The notes: a model not told the origin generated them from the sequence alone. Positions 1 through 11,859 are shown, counted from the first letter of the stretch. The stretch: DNA of 64,000 nt from Ascochyta rabiei (GCF_004011695.2 NC_082420.1:992001-1056000); one strand, 5' to 3'. A program made the numbers and translations.

Positions 1-1401
1 CCTGGGTACCTCAAGGGGGTTGCAAAGTGTTGTTCACAAACGTCTCTTCGACTAGGGAGGTCTGCTCGTAGGAGCTGAGCTCGATGACAGTGGTTGGAGG
101 AGAAGCACCGCGTCAACGGCTAGTGTCGATACCGTTGCTGGCGGACGCTGCCAAACCGACGTGGCTCTCCACGTTCCGCGGATTTCGATACTTTCTGCAG
201 CACTCCCATGCGCCGTTCCGTGATCCTCGGCGTGATCTGTCGCTAGCGAAAGGCCTAGAATCTTCAGACATCACTGGGCATGGCTCTGTTCGTAGTCTAT
301 AGTGACGGCGTCAGATGAAGCGCGTGAGTTGAGAGGCCCGACTTGCTGTGAGCCGTGGTCGAGAGATTGAACTGGTGCTCGAGGAGATCCACACTTCATG
401 GGGACCAGTTGCTGGCGGTTGAACGAGGGCTGTGGCGGCCATGGATCCCATGGTGGACACGAGGCGTTTTGAGTAGCGTGGCCACAGTGGGTCTAGCACT
501 CGCGCCTTCCTTCTGCTTGTGAAGAAGGCAGGCTCGACCGGAGGGATCGTCAGCGATCAACTGGGAGTGTGATTGGCGTCCAATGAATGACGGGGGCAGT
601 CACACTTGATCGCCTGCGTGACAATGCGGTTTGCAGCATGTCTTTGGAGCAGTATTCGAGCGGCATTCGAGCCGTATCTGAGCAGCCAGGCGGCGTAAGG
701 ATGCATCGGTGGCAAGGTACTCGACCGCAGCGGGCAGGGCAGCGGTCGCCTGTGCGTTGACGAGGTGGCACCGGCGGACCCCAGCGGCCAGCGACCAGCG
801 TGCGCCAGGGCAATTCCCCGAACCAGAAGGCTGAAGGGGTATTTTTGGCGTGCCTCGTGGTGGGGGCTCTCTAGCTTCCATCGTCACAGGCTCACAGCAG
901 TCCGAGCCTTTCCAAGGTTCAGCAGCGCCGCTGCGTGACTGTCAGTCCCTTACATCACACACGCCGTCCAGCAGCCCCAGGCCCAGGGTGCTCGATCAAT
1001 CATCACGGCCGCCTCTCCCTTCCTCTGCCGTCTCTCGAATTGCTTCCCGGTTTCCCAGTTTCGCACTTTCGCACTTACGCCGGCCTGCATTTCAACGCTT
1101 GAACGCCCGTTCGGCCGCCTGTTCGGACGCCCTGCCCTGACGCCTGCCCAGTGCCCACGCTGCTGCTTGCCACAGCTTCCGCTGCCGCCAAGCACTCTGC
1201 CAGTCATCCGCGACATGATGCATTCTAGCCAACAGTGCGGCGACATCAACTCTAGATAGGCAAAGAGCACCTCGCGCCGTCACGTTGGGCACGCTGGCGA
1301 CGAGCTGAGCACAGCACCGTCACCACCACCGTCACCACCGTCACCACCACCACCACCACCACCGCTGCCCAAGTCCTCGCCAGGCCGGCCAACGTGCAGC
1401 C
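1..1401. other. Upstream non-coding stretch
   Basis: No gene could be supported here. The open frames are short, overlap one another on both strands and do not resemble proteins. The last part, before the ATG at 1402, is probably the promoter and 5' leader of the next gene and ends in a CAC microsatellite. Confidence 0.5.
1318..1363. repeat. (CAC)n microsatellite
   Basis: About 45 bases of CAC triplets, interrupted twice by GTCACC, lie about 40 bases upstream of the ATG at 1402. They probably fall in the transcribed leader of that gene. Confidence 0.8.
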
Positions 1402-4065
1402 ATGCCGTGGCCGTTTGGGCGAAAGAGTGGACGAGCCGCTAAATTAAAAGAGGGTCGCGCCGCCGCGGCTGCGGACAGGAGCCGGCCTGTCACAGAGCAA
1501 ACCATCGTCGCCCAGGGCGAAGGCAGCGATGCCCTGCAACATCGGCCCGGCCAGCGCGGCGGACGCCGGAGAAGGACGAGTTCGCGCTCCACGGCGTCAT
1601 TGCACGACGTCGAGAAGTCCAATCCTTTCAGCGACCCACCGCGCGACCCTGGCTTTGCAAAAGAGGCGCGTCTGCCCAACCCCAACACGAGCGCTGAAGA
1701 CATCACCGCCCTGCCACACCACTCTCGCCTCGCCCACTCTCCTCACCTACGGCCTGTGACCCAGGACTACAGCGCAGCGCCCTACCACTTCTACTCTCCT
1801 TCACACACAAGCCTGCACACGGCAAGAGAGCGGGGGAAGCTGCAGCGACCCCAGTCGCTGCGCAGGGGTCCCCCCAACGCAACATCCCTGGCCCGCCGCA
1901 AATCTAGCAAAAAGCGCAAGGAGCATGATCACATACGCGAAGAGGAGATCCGCGCGATGACTCTACCAATGCCACAGAAACGACCTGCTGCCAACTCTGG
2001 CGGCATGTTGCGAAGAGACAGCAAGAAGGTCAAGGCCGGCCTCAACGCACGCTTCGAGCGCCCGCAGTCCATCATCTCGCTGCCCCTAGAAGACTCGATA
2101 CACTCGTCCATGTCCGGCAGTTCCGAGCTTCGTGCCTTCAGCGTCAGCGCCCTCGACATTTTCGCACCACGACCAACTATCCGATTCTCCGTTGGCTCGC
2201 AATACTACTATGGCGGCGATCGCTCGTCACCAACCGCTCGCCTAGAAAGGGGCAACTCTCGCAGCGAGAGGAGGCCCACCAGTTCGGCGCAAGACAAACA
2301 ATGGAAGAGGACAAGCAGGATCGATGACCTTGCCGACACGCTCGATGCCGGTGCGCTGCGCGAGATTCTGGACCGGGACAAGCGGCGCCAGGAGAAGAAG
2401 GCAAAGGCAGATCAAGAGCGTCTGCGTCGTCGACTCGAACGACGTGCCGAACAACAGAATGCTGTCGTAGAAGGCACACCGCCAGCACCTATTCGGAGTG
2501 ATGCCGTAGGAGCTATCGGACTCGGCATCGAGAAAGAGGCAGCAGTGTCCATGCAAGAACCCTCACTACCCACCCAAGAGCCTGTGGTGCCAATGGAGGA
2601 TATACGCCCAGCAACCCCTTCAACGCCACCATGGTTGCGGCCCCTCACGCCACCGCCCCTACTTCGTCTCGAGACATCGGTGTCCACCACTCCCACTGGC
2701 AACGATAATGGCCAACTGCCCACTCCAATAGAAACACCCATGGAGGACATGATCATCTCAAACGCCCAAGCCGTTCGCTACTCTCGAGGCAACGTTGCTG
2801 GTCCCGTCCACACTCGAGGACCATCGAATGTCTCGATGATGCCAGAGTTGCTCTCCGAGAGGCTGGCTGAAGAGTCACCTTTCGAATCCGTCGAACCATA
2901 TCATGACCCCACGAGAAGCGGGTCGTTACATCCTGTCGATACCATCGACACAACGACATCCAAGCAGGGCTCTAGTTTCCGCCGCCGCAGCTCAGAGGGG
3001 CGACGGATGAGTGCGTTTGCCTCGTTTTTTCGACGAGGCAAGCGAAGCTCTCAAGAGCCGGGACGTGCCACTCCTTCAGAAGCTTCATTCTCCAACACGT
3101 CGCGAGAGTCAATGTCTCGCCAGCCACTTCCAGCTCATCTGGTTGCAACTGTACCGACCGCTCCAATTCAGATCAAAAGACCGTCCAGCGTCCCTCGTCG
3201 TACAATGTCCAAGTTTAGAGAAGACCTACCTGAATTTCCTATTTCTCCACCCGATTCCCGGGTGGCGTCACCGGAGGTACCTTCGACCAGTGCCATCGCT
3301 GCGCGTCGCCGAGCGCACAATCCAGCAGACCTCCGTGTCGGCTCGGTCGGGTTGGCAGCCAATGCTCGTTCGGATTCGCCCGTAAGCCCAGGTCTACCAC
3401 TTGGCAACAAGATGTCACAATCGCTTGCGTCAGTGGATTCAGAGGGATCATGGTTATCAGGCAAGCCAGTCAACCGCATATCGAACAAGTCTATGATGCG
3501 GTCCAGCGTATCCTCCTCGGCCATCCAGCAGAATCCTGACTTCAACAATTCTTTCGAAGAGCTAGGAATGGCAGATGACGAGTACTTCAAAAGACTAACT
3601 CCCCAGACCGATGAGCTTCGCCGATCCAATCTGTCGAGCGGTCTCATGGTAAGGAAAGCCAGCAGCACTGCCATGGCCACTCTCGATGCTGCTGCCGAGT
3701 CTGACGAGGAAGACGAGGCTATAGCGCCTGCACGAAGGTCCGAAGACAGCGAATATGTCAAAGATGGCGTTGCGCGCCAGCCTACTGTTGTACATCGCAA
3801 CGTCCGTGTCAAGTCTGCAGAGGGCTTGCTTACCATGTTTGACGCGGATGCGCCATCGCCCGAAGAATCCCGGAAAACGCTTGACATGGAGCCGGACTCG
3901 CCACAATCAGATGATTCAGGCGAGCAAGCCACGGTACAACGTGCAAAGAGCGTGGATTTTGCAAAACACCACGTGCGGCACCTCAGTGCCGGCTCGGCCA
4001 AGCTTTTGGACATACAAAAGCGATCGAGCACAGCCTCACACAGCAGGTTGTCTCAGCACGAGTAG
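1402..4065 (+). CDS. Long intrinsically disordered protein, function unknown
   Basis: A single uninterrupted frame of 887 codons begins at the ATG at 1402 and stops at 4065. I do not recognise a named family. The product is basic, rich in Ser, Arg and Pro, and mostly low complexity. The only clear structured element is a charged helix or coiled coil around residues 307-352, running through LREILDRDKRRQEKKAKADQ and the following Arg-rich stretch. A basic patch near residues 523-550 (RRRSSEGRR, SFFRRGKRSS) and scattered RRxS sites suggest basophilic kinase targets; that is inference. No signal peptide or membrane segment is visible. The length and the low density of stops on this strand support a real gene. 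The mini-frames inside it on both strands are shadows. A scaffold or cytoskeleton-linked role would be a guess. Confidence 0.8.
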   Translation: MPWPFGRKSGRAAKLKEGRAAAAADRSRPVTEQTIVAQGEGSDALQHRPGQRGGRRRRTSSRSTASLHDVEKSNPFSDPPRDPGFAKEARLPNPNTSAEDITALPHHSRLAHSPHLRPVTQDYSAAPYHFYSPSHTSLHTARERGKLQRPQSLRRGPPNATSLARRKSSKKRKEHDHIREEEIRAMTLPMPQKRPAANSGGMLRRDSKKVKAGLNARFERPQSIISLPLEDSIHSSMSGSSELRAFSVSALDIFAPRPTIRFSVGSQYYYGGDRSSPTARLERGNSRSERRPTSSAQDKQWKRTSRIDDLADTLDAGALREILDRDKRRQEKKAKADQERLRRRLERRAEQQNAVVEGTPPAPIRSDAVGAIGLGIEKEAAVSMQEPSLPTQEPVVPMEDIRPATPSTPPWLRPLTPPPLLRLETSVSTTPTGNDNGQLPTPIETPMEDMIISNAQAVRYSRGNVAGPVHTRGPSNVSMMPELLSERLAEESPFESVEPYHDPTRSGSLHPVDTIDTTTSKQGSSFRRRSSEGRRMSAFASFFRRGKRSSQEPGRATPSEASFSNTSRESMSRQPLPAHLVATVPTAPIQIKRPSSVPRRTMSKFREDLPEFPISPPDSRVASPEVPSTSAIAARRRAHNPADLRVGSVGLAANARSDSPVSPGLPLGNKMSQSLASVDSEGSWLSGKPVNRISNKSMMRSSVSSSAIQQNPDFNNSFEELGMADDEYFKRLTPQTDELRRSNLSSGLMVRKASSTAMATLDAAAESDEEDEAIAPARRSEDSEYVKDGVARQPTVVHRNVRVKSAEGLLTMFDADAPSPEESRKTLDMEPDSPQSDDSGEQATVQRAKSVDFAKHHVRHLSAGSAKLLDIQKRSSTASHSRLSQHE

Positions 4066-5364
4066 CTGGTCTATTCCGGGGCGCTGAGAGATCGTTCAGG
4101 AAGACTGCATGACCGCCACACCACGCCACTCCTTTTGTTTTTCCTTTGTAATCGTCAGTCTTTACTGTACCCACCCCAGTCACTCATTCCACCTTTCTTT
4201 TAGCGCGTCATTTCGTATCTGGTTGGCACATGCAAAATTCCGACGATCTCTTCCGCTGACGGACGATCTGTACTTCTGCTACACACCTGCAGACGACGGC
4301 GAAGAGTAGACGCTTGTCTCTGAGAGACTGCACAGCGTCAGCGTTGACACTTGATTTGCGACGGCGTTAGATTTGTTCAGGCGTGATACCACATTGTATT
4401 GTATGCAAGCTGCAGGCCGCGGCTTTAGTGTCCTCTCATTCCTTTTGGTCGAAAGTCTCGAACGGGCTTTGGGATTTGACTGATCACCGGCGATTGGGAA
4501 CGCAAGGGCGCGTTTTCACCGGTTTATTCTTACACGGTGCATCTGGGTTTCGACAAAATGTAGAATCTAGGAGATGGCTGGAGGCCTTGAGATCTTGGAG
4601 ATGTAACGCGCTCAGGCGCCATGTTTGGCTTATCAAAGCCTCCCTGTAGTTTCAATCAGAGCTGTCTTGACAGCCTTTAACACCTACTTGCTATGACTAA
4701 TCCACTGTCCCTTGCCGGTGTTGATCAAAGGCTAGTTAACCTGCAGGAAGGCCCCTACGTCGCGTTGGGCTGACCTGAAGCTATAGCGGGGCACGGATTT
4801 TCAGGCTTCGTGGGTATTGCGCAAACGGGCATTATGAGGTAGAGGCGTGAATGAGAAGGCCATGAGAGTGAACAAGCACGCCTCGGAATGTCGAAACAAT
4901 CTGCTGAAGGCATCAACCACTGCTCTTGCCGTAGAGAATCCTGCCTGAATAAGAAGGCAGGATCGTGGCGGGGTCTTGGGTAAGCGCGCACGTCATGGGG
5001 TGACAGCAGCCCACCCACAGCGGCCAGGTACCGTAAGCCCCTCCATCTCACCGTTTCCTTCAAATCCCGCCCGTCTTTGCTGAGACCTACAACACAGAAA
5101 ACTTGGTAAGTCGCCTGTCTCCTGTTCGTGTCTGCTTTCTCGTCTTGGGTGCGCGCACGATTCGGCACATTTTTGCCCCCGTGCAGGGCTGGACGGCTGG
5201 ACGATGCGCGCGCCTTTGCCGAGTTTAAATCTGGCGGTGCATCGTTCCCTTTGTCACCGAGTTGTAATCGGCACCGGCAGGCATCTTTGTCCAGTGCATT
5301 CCATCAGCCGAGCCTTATCAATCGTCTAATCGTCTGTCTCACTTCGTTTTGCTGTACATATATC
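4066..5364. other. Intergenic, 1.3 kb
   Basis: This stretch lies between the disordered-protein gene and the thioredoxin gene, which point the same way. It should hold the 3' end of the first and the promoter of the second. Short frames on both strands look random, and no RNA gene or repeat was seen. Confidence 0.5.
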
Positions 5365-5972
5365 ATGTTCACCCCATCGACGTCACGATTCACCAGAACG
5401 TTGCTTACCTCTGCGCGTCTGCAAACAGCTTCACTCAGCCGCACACCTACCGCCAACCTATACCGACCTCTCTTCACACCCAGGTTCTTCTCAAACACAA
5501 GCAGAATGGCTGACACCGGCGTACACAACCTCCAGACGTAAGGTTCCTTTGTCGCACTACCATGTCTGACATGCGACACGCGACGTCATTGTGTCTACGA
5601 GTAACGACTGACAGTCTATAGCAAGGCGGCGTTCGATGAGGCGTTGGCCGACAAGTCGGGCCTGATGGTTCTCGACTGCTTCGCTACCTGGTGCGGACCT
5701 TGCAAGGTTATTGCGCCCCAGGTCGTCAAGTGAGTGAGTCTGCATCTGCACCCCCACATCTCTCTAATGGATTCGGCAGGTTCTCCAGCACATACACCAA
5801 CGCGCGCTTCTACAAGATCGACGTCGATGAGGTCCCCGATGTCGCACAAGAACTCGGCATCCGCGCCATGCCCACCTTCCTCCTCTTTAAGGGTGGTGAC
5901 AAGGTCGCCGAGGTCGTCGGTGCCAACCCCAAGGCTCTTGAGGCCGCCATCAAGGCCAATGTCGACGAATAG
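5365..5972 (+). CDS. Thioredoxin with probable mitochondrial presequence
   Basis: This is a small dithiol oxidoreductase that reduces protein disulfides. Exons are 5365-5537, 5622-5729 and 5780-5972, giving 157 aa, with GT-AG introns. The active site WCGPC is at residues 81-85, followed by the cis-proline loop AMPTF and the [11 protein letters not shown] segment typical of thioredoxins. The first ATG gives a 47-residue Arg/Ser/Thr-rich N-terminus without acidic residues ([16 protein letters not shown]...), which looks like a mitochondrial targeting sequence. A second in-frame ATG at 5506 begins [11 protein letters not shown] and would give a 110-residue cytosolic thioredoxin of ordinary length. 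Both products from one gene are therefore possible. The fold assignment is certain. The localisation is inferred from composition only. Confidence 0.93.
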
Positions 5973-6831
5973 GTTGCTCGCACCACACGCAGTAGCAGAC
6001 GATCTCGTTCGGTGGCTTAGCATTGGGTAGAACGGGAACATGGACACAAATACCGCATTCTTAGGTGCACGTGAGCTTTTGCAAGTCATTGGAAGGGACA
6101 GAATACACCACAATTATCATGATACCTTGCTATATGGCTCGACCTGACACAAGATCATACTTCCACAATATTTCTATGTTTTGCGATTTGCTATTTCCAT
6201 GACGGCGGTCTACGGCATATGGGAACACACGCACACACACGCAAACACACGCAGTGCTTACAAATGCAACAACCCGAAATCGGCTTGACTCGGCATCTCC
6301 ACCACTACCCACACAAAGAGAGCCTATCACGGTAACGAACGACCCTGTGGCGGCGCACGTACTTGCCGCTACATTCATTTACCTCGCTTTGACTATGTTC
6401 TCCTGCAACAGAAAGAGGTGATGCGATCACATGCGTGACATCTTACTGCGGAGGGGAACCAAACTTTGCTCCAACCCCCCCCCCCCTCTTTATAAAGCTT
6501 TTCTCGGCAGCTCTGGCGATTCTCGAGTTCTAATACATAGTTCCTGTCAGCGCGTTTGCATCTGCGTGCGAGATTCTTACTTGCTGTTGGCGCAATGTCC
6601 ACAAATGCTGCATGCGGCTGGTGGTAGGACGGCAGCGACTTACGATGAAGACTGATGTAGATTGTGGATCATGGTTACATAGAATGAGATTCAGTTTGAA
6701 ACGTGAACTGCTGGCCGCCTCGTGGCGACTAATTATGGGGAGGGTATAGTATGGGAATGGACGAATGCATCTGAGGTTCGACTCGGCACCCTCAGTGACG
6801 GGTTGCTGTGGGCTGTGGCCCTTCCACACCT
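5973..6831. other. Convergent 3' intergenic region
   Basis: This lies between the 3' ends of thioredoxin (plus) and the ammonium permease (minus). It contains an (AC)n microsatellite at about 6224-6253 and a run of C at about 6474-6486. No gene is supported. Confidence 0.5.
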
Positions 6832-8439
6832 TTAGATGCCTTCTCTTGGCTTCGTGGGCTCGTGGTTGACATGACTACTCGCACTGCTCACGTCGTTTTG
6901 GTGCATCATGCTCCAGTCACCAATCTCCTCTTCGAAAAATTGATCCAAATCAAGACCCATCATCTCAGCCTCCTCACTGACACGAAGGTGTAGGAATGGG
7001 ATGAACTTGAGAGCATACAGCAGGATGCAGGAGACCGTGAAGGAGTAGGAAGCAACAGCACAGATCTCAGCAAGCTGGTAGCCGACCTGGATGCCGTTGC
7101 CGTCCATGGCACCAAGGGCATCGTACGGGCCCATGCCATCGAGATCGTACACCCAGGACTGCGCGAAGATACCAGTAAGGAACGAGCCGACCATGCCGCC
7201 GATACCGTGAAGCTTGAATACATCCATGCCCTCGTCGATCTTGATCCACCTATCAAGGTTGTGGCAAAGAGCGCAGACAACACCAGTAAGAAAACCGATC
7301 AGCGCAGCGATCCAGACTGAGACATATCCGGCTGCTGGGGTGATACCCACAAGGCCAGCAATGGCACCGGAACACGCACCGACGACGGAGAAGCGGCCTT
7401 TGGTGCGAACGTAGTCGACGATAACCCAGCCAAGGACACCGAAGCAGGCAGCAGTGTTGGTGTTGAAAGCGGCCAGCATAGATCGTATTGTTCCGTTGAG
7501 CGCGGAGCCACCGTTGAACCCGTACCAACCGAACCAGATGAAGACGGTACCGATGAAGACAAGAGTGGGGTTGTGTGCGCGACCATGGATTTTCTCACCC
7601 TTTGGCAGGCGCTTTCCGAGTACGAAGGCGTAAGCAAGAGCGGACCAGCCTGAGGCGATGTGAACCGGGCCTCCACCCTGTTCAGAAAGTCAATTATTGT
7701 TTCTAAATGCACCAGTTGGAGTTAAAAGGCTTACAGCAAAGTCGAGACTGGGGAGGTTGAAAAGCCAGCCGTTCGAGTTCCACGTCCAGCAAGCGATAGG
7801 ACAGTACACGATGGTAGCCCAGCAGAAAGCGAAGATCATGGAAGGCATGATGCGGCCGCGTTCGAAAGACCCACCAATGACTAGCTGCACAGTGACGGCG
7901 CAGAAGAGCATCTGATAGAAGCAGAAGACGATCTCGGGAAGCAGGGTGGAACCGGGCGATGGAGCAGACATGACGTTCTTCAACCCGAAGTATTCCATGT
8001 TGCCAATGAAAGGACTGGCGGTACGCGAGTAGGCGAGAGAGTAGCCCCAGAAAAGCCACTGGAAGCAGACACTTGCGCCATTGTCAGTCCACAGTCCAAA
8101 AAATCGTGTTGCGTGATAGATTCTACTTACACTCCCATGACTGCAAGAGACTGGAACAGAAGTGACAACGCGGACTTGCGGCGTGCAAGACCTGCGTACA
8201 AGAAGGCAATACCGGGAATGATGAGCCAGACCAAGAAAGCCATTATGATCAGATAGAGGTAGTGGAACTCGAGTCCCTGGTACTGCGCGTTGACATCTTC
8301 CATGTTGGGGTTGCCGCCATTGGGCTTTGTCTCATCGAACTCAGGCTATCGAAGTGTCAGGCACTGTTCTCAAATGTCCCAAAGCTATGTATGCGCTTGT
8401 GATGATGGTGTAAATACTCACTGCCACTGGAGCCTCCAT
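6832..8439 (-). CDS. Ammonium transporter, Amt/Mep family
   Basis: This is a plasma-membrane ammonium permease. Exons in coding order are 8422-8439, 8131-8345, 7735-8071 and 6832-7677, giving 471 aa. The first exon is only six codons. Acceptor AAG at 8072-8074 was preferred because it keeps the conserved FQW-x-FWGYS stretch. Family marks are the N-terminal LVWLIIPGIAFLYAGLARRK, the twin pore histidines H196 (GGGPVHIASG) and H347 (LHGIGG), and a run of hydrophobic helices fitting eleven membrane spans. The C-terminal tail is acidic, then Ser/His-rich, and probably cytosolic. The length is normal. At least three GATA-type motifs lie in the promoter, which fits control by an AreA/Nit2-type nitrogen regulator. 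Which Mep paralogue this is, and whether it is a sensor, cannot be told here. Confidence 0.95.
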
Positions 8440-11178
8440 ATTGCCAAAGGTACCTTGTTCAGTCGCTCTTGACTGGAACGACAAATTTGAAGAAGAGAAT
8501 GCAACCCTGCAGGGGGGGCTTTTCTGGTTCATATAAACCTCTCAGCAACTCAGACCCTTTCCGTCAATTTCCCGTAGCAACATGATGGAAGGAATCGTCC
8601 CTGGCTAGTGCTCCCATGTCTCACGACCAAGCTGTGCCCCCGACTCTTTGCAGAACGATTCCCTTGGCACTGATAAGCTGAGACTCTTTTTACTCCCATC
8701 TTGGTTGTTGAAGCCGAGCCTGCGTTGCCGAAGGATTATGTTTTAAATTCGTGAAAGGGACCAGAACGCAGAGGGGGGACAGAGGAGCCAATCGCGCCGG
8801 AGAGAAGTGAACTTCAGGCCAAGTTTCCCGAGCCACAAGCGGGATTGGTCAGAAAGCGATCTTGCGAAGAGTGGTGGTCTTGAGCCTGGTCAAGATAAGG
8901 GTTCGTCTCAAATAGGTATAGTCCTTAACGTTGGGGTGATAAGGGACGAATGGGGACAGGGGATTGGTGGAGCTGGCGTGGCTTGCCCGTTGGCATTTGG
9001 GAAACAATCATTCAGACGATAGAAAAGTCGTTTGAAGGCTCTTCTATCGTTCGGTGTCGCCTGTCTTACACAATGTCTTGCTTCTGCGGCGGTCCGTGGC
9101 TGTTGATTCGTCCTCTAATGGCCCGTGTATCCGAACGTACGGTATGCTTCCCGTGACGCCACAGCCTTAAACCATGGACTTCAGGTGTTTAGCATCTTCT
9201 GACGATCCAGAATGATAATTTCAGCGAGTACTCAAGCCCAGTAGCGCATATTCGCAAATTTTCAAGCTCCGTGGTATTGCGAAAAGAGATGAAGCTGTTG
9301 ATGTGTCGTACGGCGTGCCGCGCCGCACAGTGCAAGGCCAAGTATGCAGCAGTCCGCATCCATAAACAGTTATGCCATTGGTCATAGTTGGCAGGTGATT
9401 ATTCCCGGTCAATTTCCTTGAGCTTCAACAGACACACCTCGTATTTATTGCTCCTAATGTAACCTTTAGAGTGTGAGCTGACCAAGACACCAAACTTGCA
9501 CATCAGTATACCAGGCGGATAATTGAACAGTGCCGACAGTTGCTTCGCTTGTGCTTTTGCGTTCTCGTTCGTTGTTAGCTTTGCGCCCTTCTCCGCTCGT
9601 TCTCTTGCACATCTTCCCGCCTGTGCTTCATCTGCAATCTGTTTGTGCAGTTCTTTAGGGGGGTCTCTCTTCTCGTTACCACAGAATCACCGCAGTACGT
9701 GCTAACAGAGATCACAAGAAGCAACAGCAGCAACTGTACTGGGTCGATTTTACCAGAGACTGGTTCGTTCTTCCCATTTACCTGCCTTCTGCCTTCGCTG
9801 GAGCGACTGGAGACACTTACTCCAGCAGCTCGATCTTTAGCAGTAAAGGTGGGTTGCGTGATGAACCACGCTGATATTCGGGATACCATCGTAAAGTTGG
9901 ACAACAAGTAGAAGAGTGCTGTAGGCGCGGCTGTTCGTAGCCATCGGTATGTCGCTTCTCTGTGGCAATGATTTTGCATAGATTTCTGGAGTACCTAGCC
10001 CAGCGAGTATTTCCTGGCTCATCATGCAGTTTCAAGATCGGGTACAAGTTCCGTTGGCGGGCAGTTTGATTCCAGTCACTTCGTGCAGCACGATGTTACG
10101 CGTCGCGCCTCATACAGACGGGCAGCAACCTCGGCATCGCGTTAGCACGTCTATAAGTGCGAGAAATTCGCCCACATGAGGAAACGTCATATCAAGGATT
10201 GTATAGTGCAGGGTGTGAGATTCTATAGTCGTCATGAGCTGGAACGAACGCCTCCAGAAAGGAGTGGGGCACGCTTTCCATCACCATACAAGCCTTCGTC
10301 TTCCTTCCATGCTTCGGATCATCAATTGAATCCTTCATGCGCATACTCCCTCCTCATTAATGCTGTGAAGTCTGGAAACCCTTCTTATAGATGGCCAGCA
10401 ATTCCAGGAAATGACGTGGCATCCATCCCACACGTTTATCACCTACAAGCTGGTTGTCATGCAATTTCCCGGTCAACTACGTCTGGCCTGTGTTGTCAGA
10501 CAAGCACAAGGCACTGAAAGGATTATCCCATCCATGCGGGACCTAAGAGACACAATCTATAGTCCACGAGATCGACGACTGGTGAAGAGGACCTCTACGG
10601 TTCCCATAAAACACCATGAGAGGAAGAAAATCAATTAAATCGTGTCTGTGAGAGAAAACAAAAGTCCTGGTTACCATGCGCATGTGCCGGACTTAAAAAA
10701 GATTATTGCAGCAGATCACAGGCGCTGTGTTGACACGGTCTCTTGGGGTAACAAACAAGAAACATATGTGTCAAATCCAGTGCTTGCGTTCACGCCTTCT
10801 ACAATACTCGTGTTGTTTGCCCTACATTCACTCCCACGTGGTATGACCCGTGCTTCAACTCTCCTCGCCTTGCGATGTAAGAGCCGCGGTCTCATAAGGT
10901 CTTTCCCCATTTACCATTGTACGGCGCAAGATATGTTCAGGAGAGAGTCGAGACAGATGTGAGCCTTTGTCTCTGCGCTTACCATGTCTAAAAACTGTCT
11001 GGCACTGAATCATGACTGTCTCAAGCGGACATTCGCACACCAGCTATATCTTGCCTTCGAGCGCTCACGATATCCACCCAATAAACCCAACCCTTCAGAC
11101 CATATACCTTTTGCAAATTGTCCATCAGCTTTGTCCCACACGTCCATAGCTCCATCGACCTCATATCTGCTCATCAAC
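8440..11178. other. Long divergent intergenic region
   Basis: About 2.7 kb separates the permease start (minus) from the candidate secreted protein (plus). The proximal part holds GATA motifs. From about 9.2 to 11 kb there are only short overlapping frames without family resemblance, so nothing else is called. Confidence 0.45.
8671..8943. promoter_or_regulatory. Cluster of three GATA-factor motifs
   Basis: GATAAG cores occur at 8671-8677 (TGATAAG), 8893-8898 (AGATAA) and 8938-8943 (TGATAA), 230 to 505 bases upstream of the ammonium permease start. HGATAR is the known binding core of fungal nitrogen regulators AreA/Nit2, which activate ammonium permeases under nitrogen limitation. The motifs are seen; binding is inferred. 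Confidence 0.5.
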
Positions 11179-11859
11179 ATGACAATCATATCGTGTTTCA
11201 AGTATGGCTTGCTCATAACCTGCCTTCTATCTCCCGTCACCGGCTTGTTCCATGTTCCATTCTGGTCCGGCTCCAAGACGACAAAGCAGGTACGTCAACA
11301 AGTCCAAATTACTGAGCTCCCAATGGAGTGTGAGATGATCCACCGCCAACTTGCACCAAGCAACAACACCCGCTCCATTGGATACCTCGTTATAATCGCG
11401 AACCTTGAGGACATGGCTGATGTTAAGTCCGAGCAGATCCAACCGCTCAAGCCGGCATGGACCCTTGAACAGTTCCAACAACAATTCCAAGATGCTAAGA
11501 CTTCGGTAAACAACCTCGCTCCGGGAGCAAGCGTCATGTTCGATGAGTATCGCCGTTTCCAACTGGATATCGCCGACTGCTTGGCCGACAACAAGCGCAA
11601 GGACGAAGTGATTGACGGCCTGAAGGTCGAAGTCAGCACCACTCGAGCCGATCACAAAGCGGACAAAGCGATTATCGACAAGTTGGAGGCTAAACTCAAC
11701 GACGCACAGGTCGTGATCCAGGTCCAGACTCAGGAACGTACGATGATGTGCGCAAACATGACGGGTCTCGAGATGAAGAACGAGATGTTGCTGCAACGGC
11801 TACAAAAGAGCGCGGAGGGTGTGCGGATTGTGGCTGAACTTGGCAACATGCATTTTTGA
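11179..11859 (+). CDS. Candidate secreted coiled-coil protein
   Basis: I do not recognise a family. The frame extends upstream to 10984, but the ATG at 11179 gives an N-terminus that reads as a signal peptide (MTIISCFKYGLLITCLLSP, then VTGLF), so it was chosen; the product is 226 aa. After about residue 95 the protein is strongly helical and charged, with heptad-like Leu/Ile/Val spacing through about residue 215, suggesting an extended coiled coil. It has few cysteines. A GTACGT at 11290 could be a donor, with a possible acceptor at about 11430 (TTAAG), which would remove part of the region between the signal peptide and the coiled coil. A secreted or lumenal protein is the best guess; the effector label would be speculation. 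Confidence 0.5.
   Translation: MTIISCFKYGLLITCLLSPVTGLFHVPFWSGSKTTKQVRQQVQITELPMECEMIHRQLAPSNNTRSIGYLVIIANLEDMADVKSEQIQPLKPAWTLEQFQQQFQDAKTSVNNLAPGASVMFDEYRRFQLDIADCLADNKRKDEVIDGLKVEVSTTRADHKADKAIIDKLEAKLNDAQVVIQVQTQERTMMCANMTGLEMKNEMLLQRLQKSAEGVRIVAELGNMHF

Noticed and set aside
3168..4031. Minus-strand frame of 287 codons
   Set aside because: Shadow of the Ser/Arg-rich plus-strand gene; serine-rich composition arises from the opposite strand codons.
6775..6790. GGTTCGACTC resembling a tRNA B box
   Set aside because: No A box, anticodon stem or matching acceptor stem upstream at the right distance.
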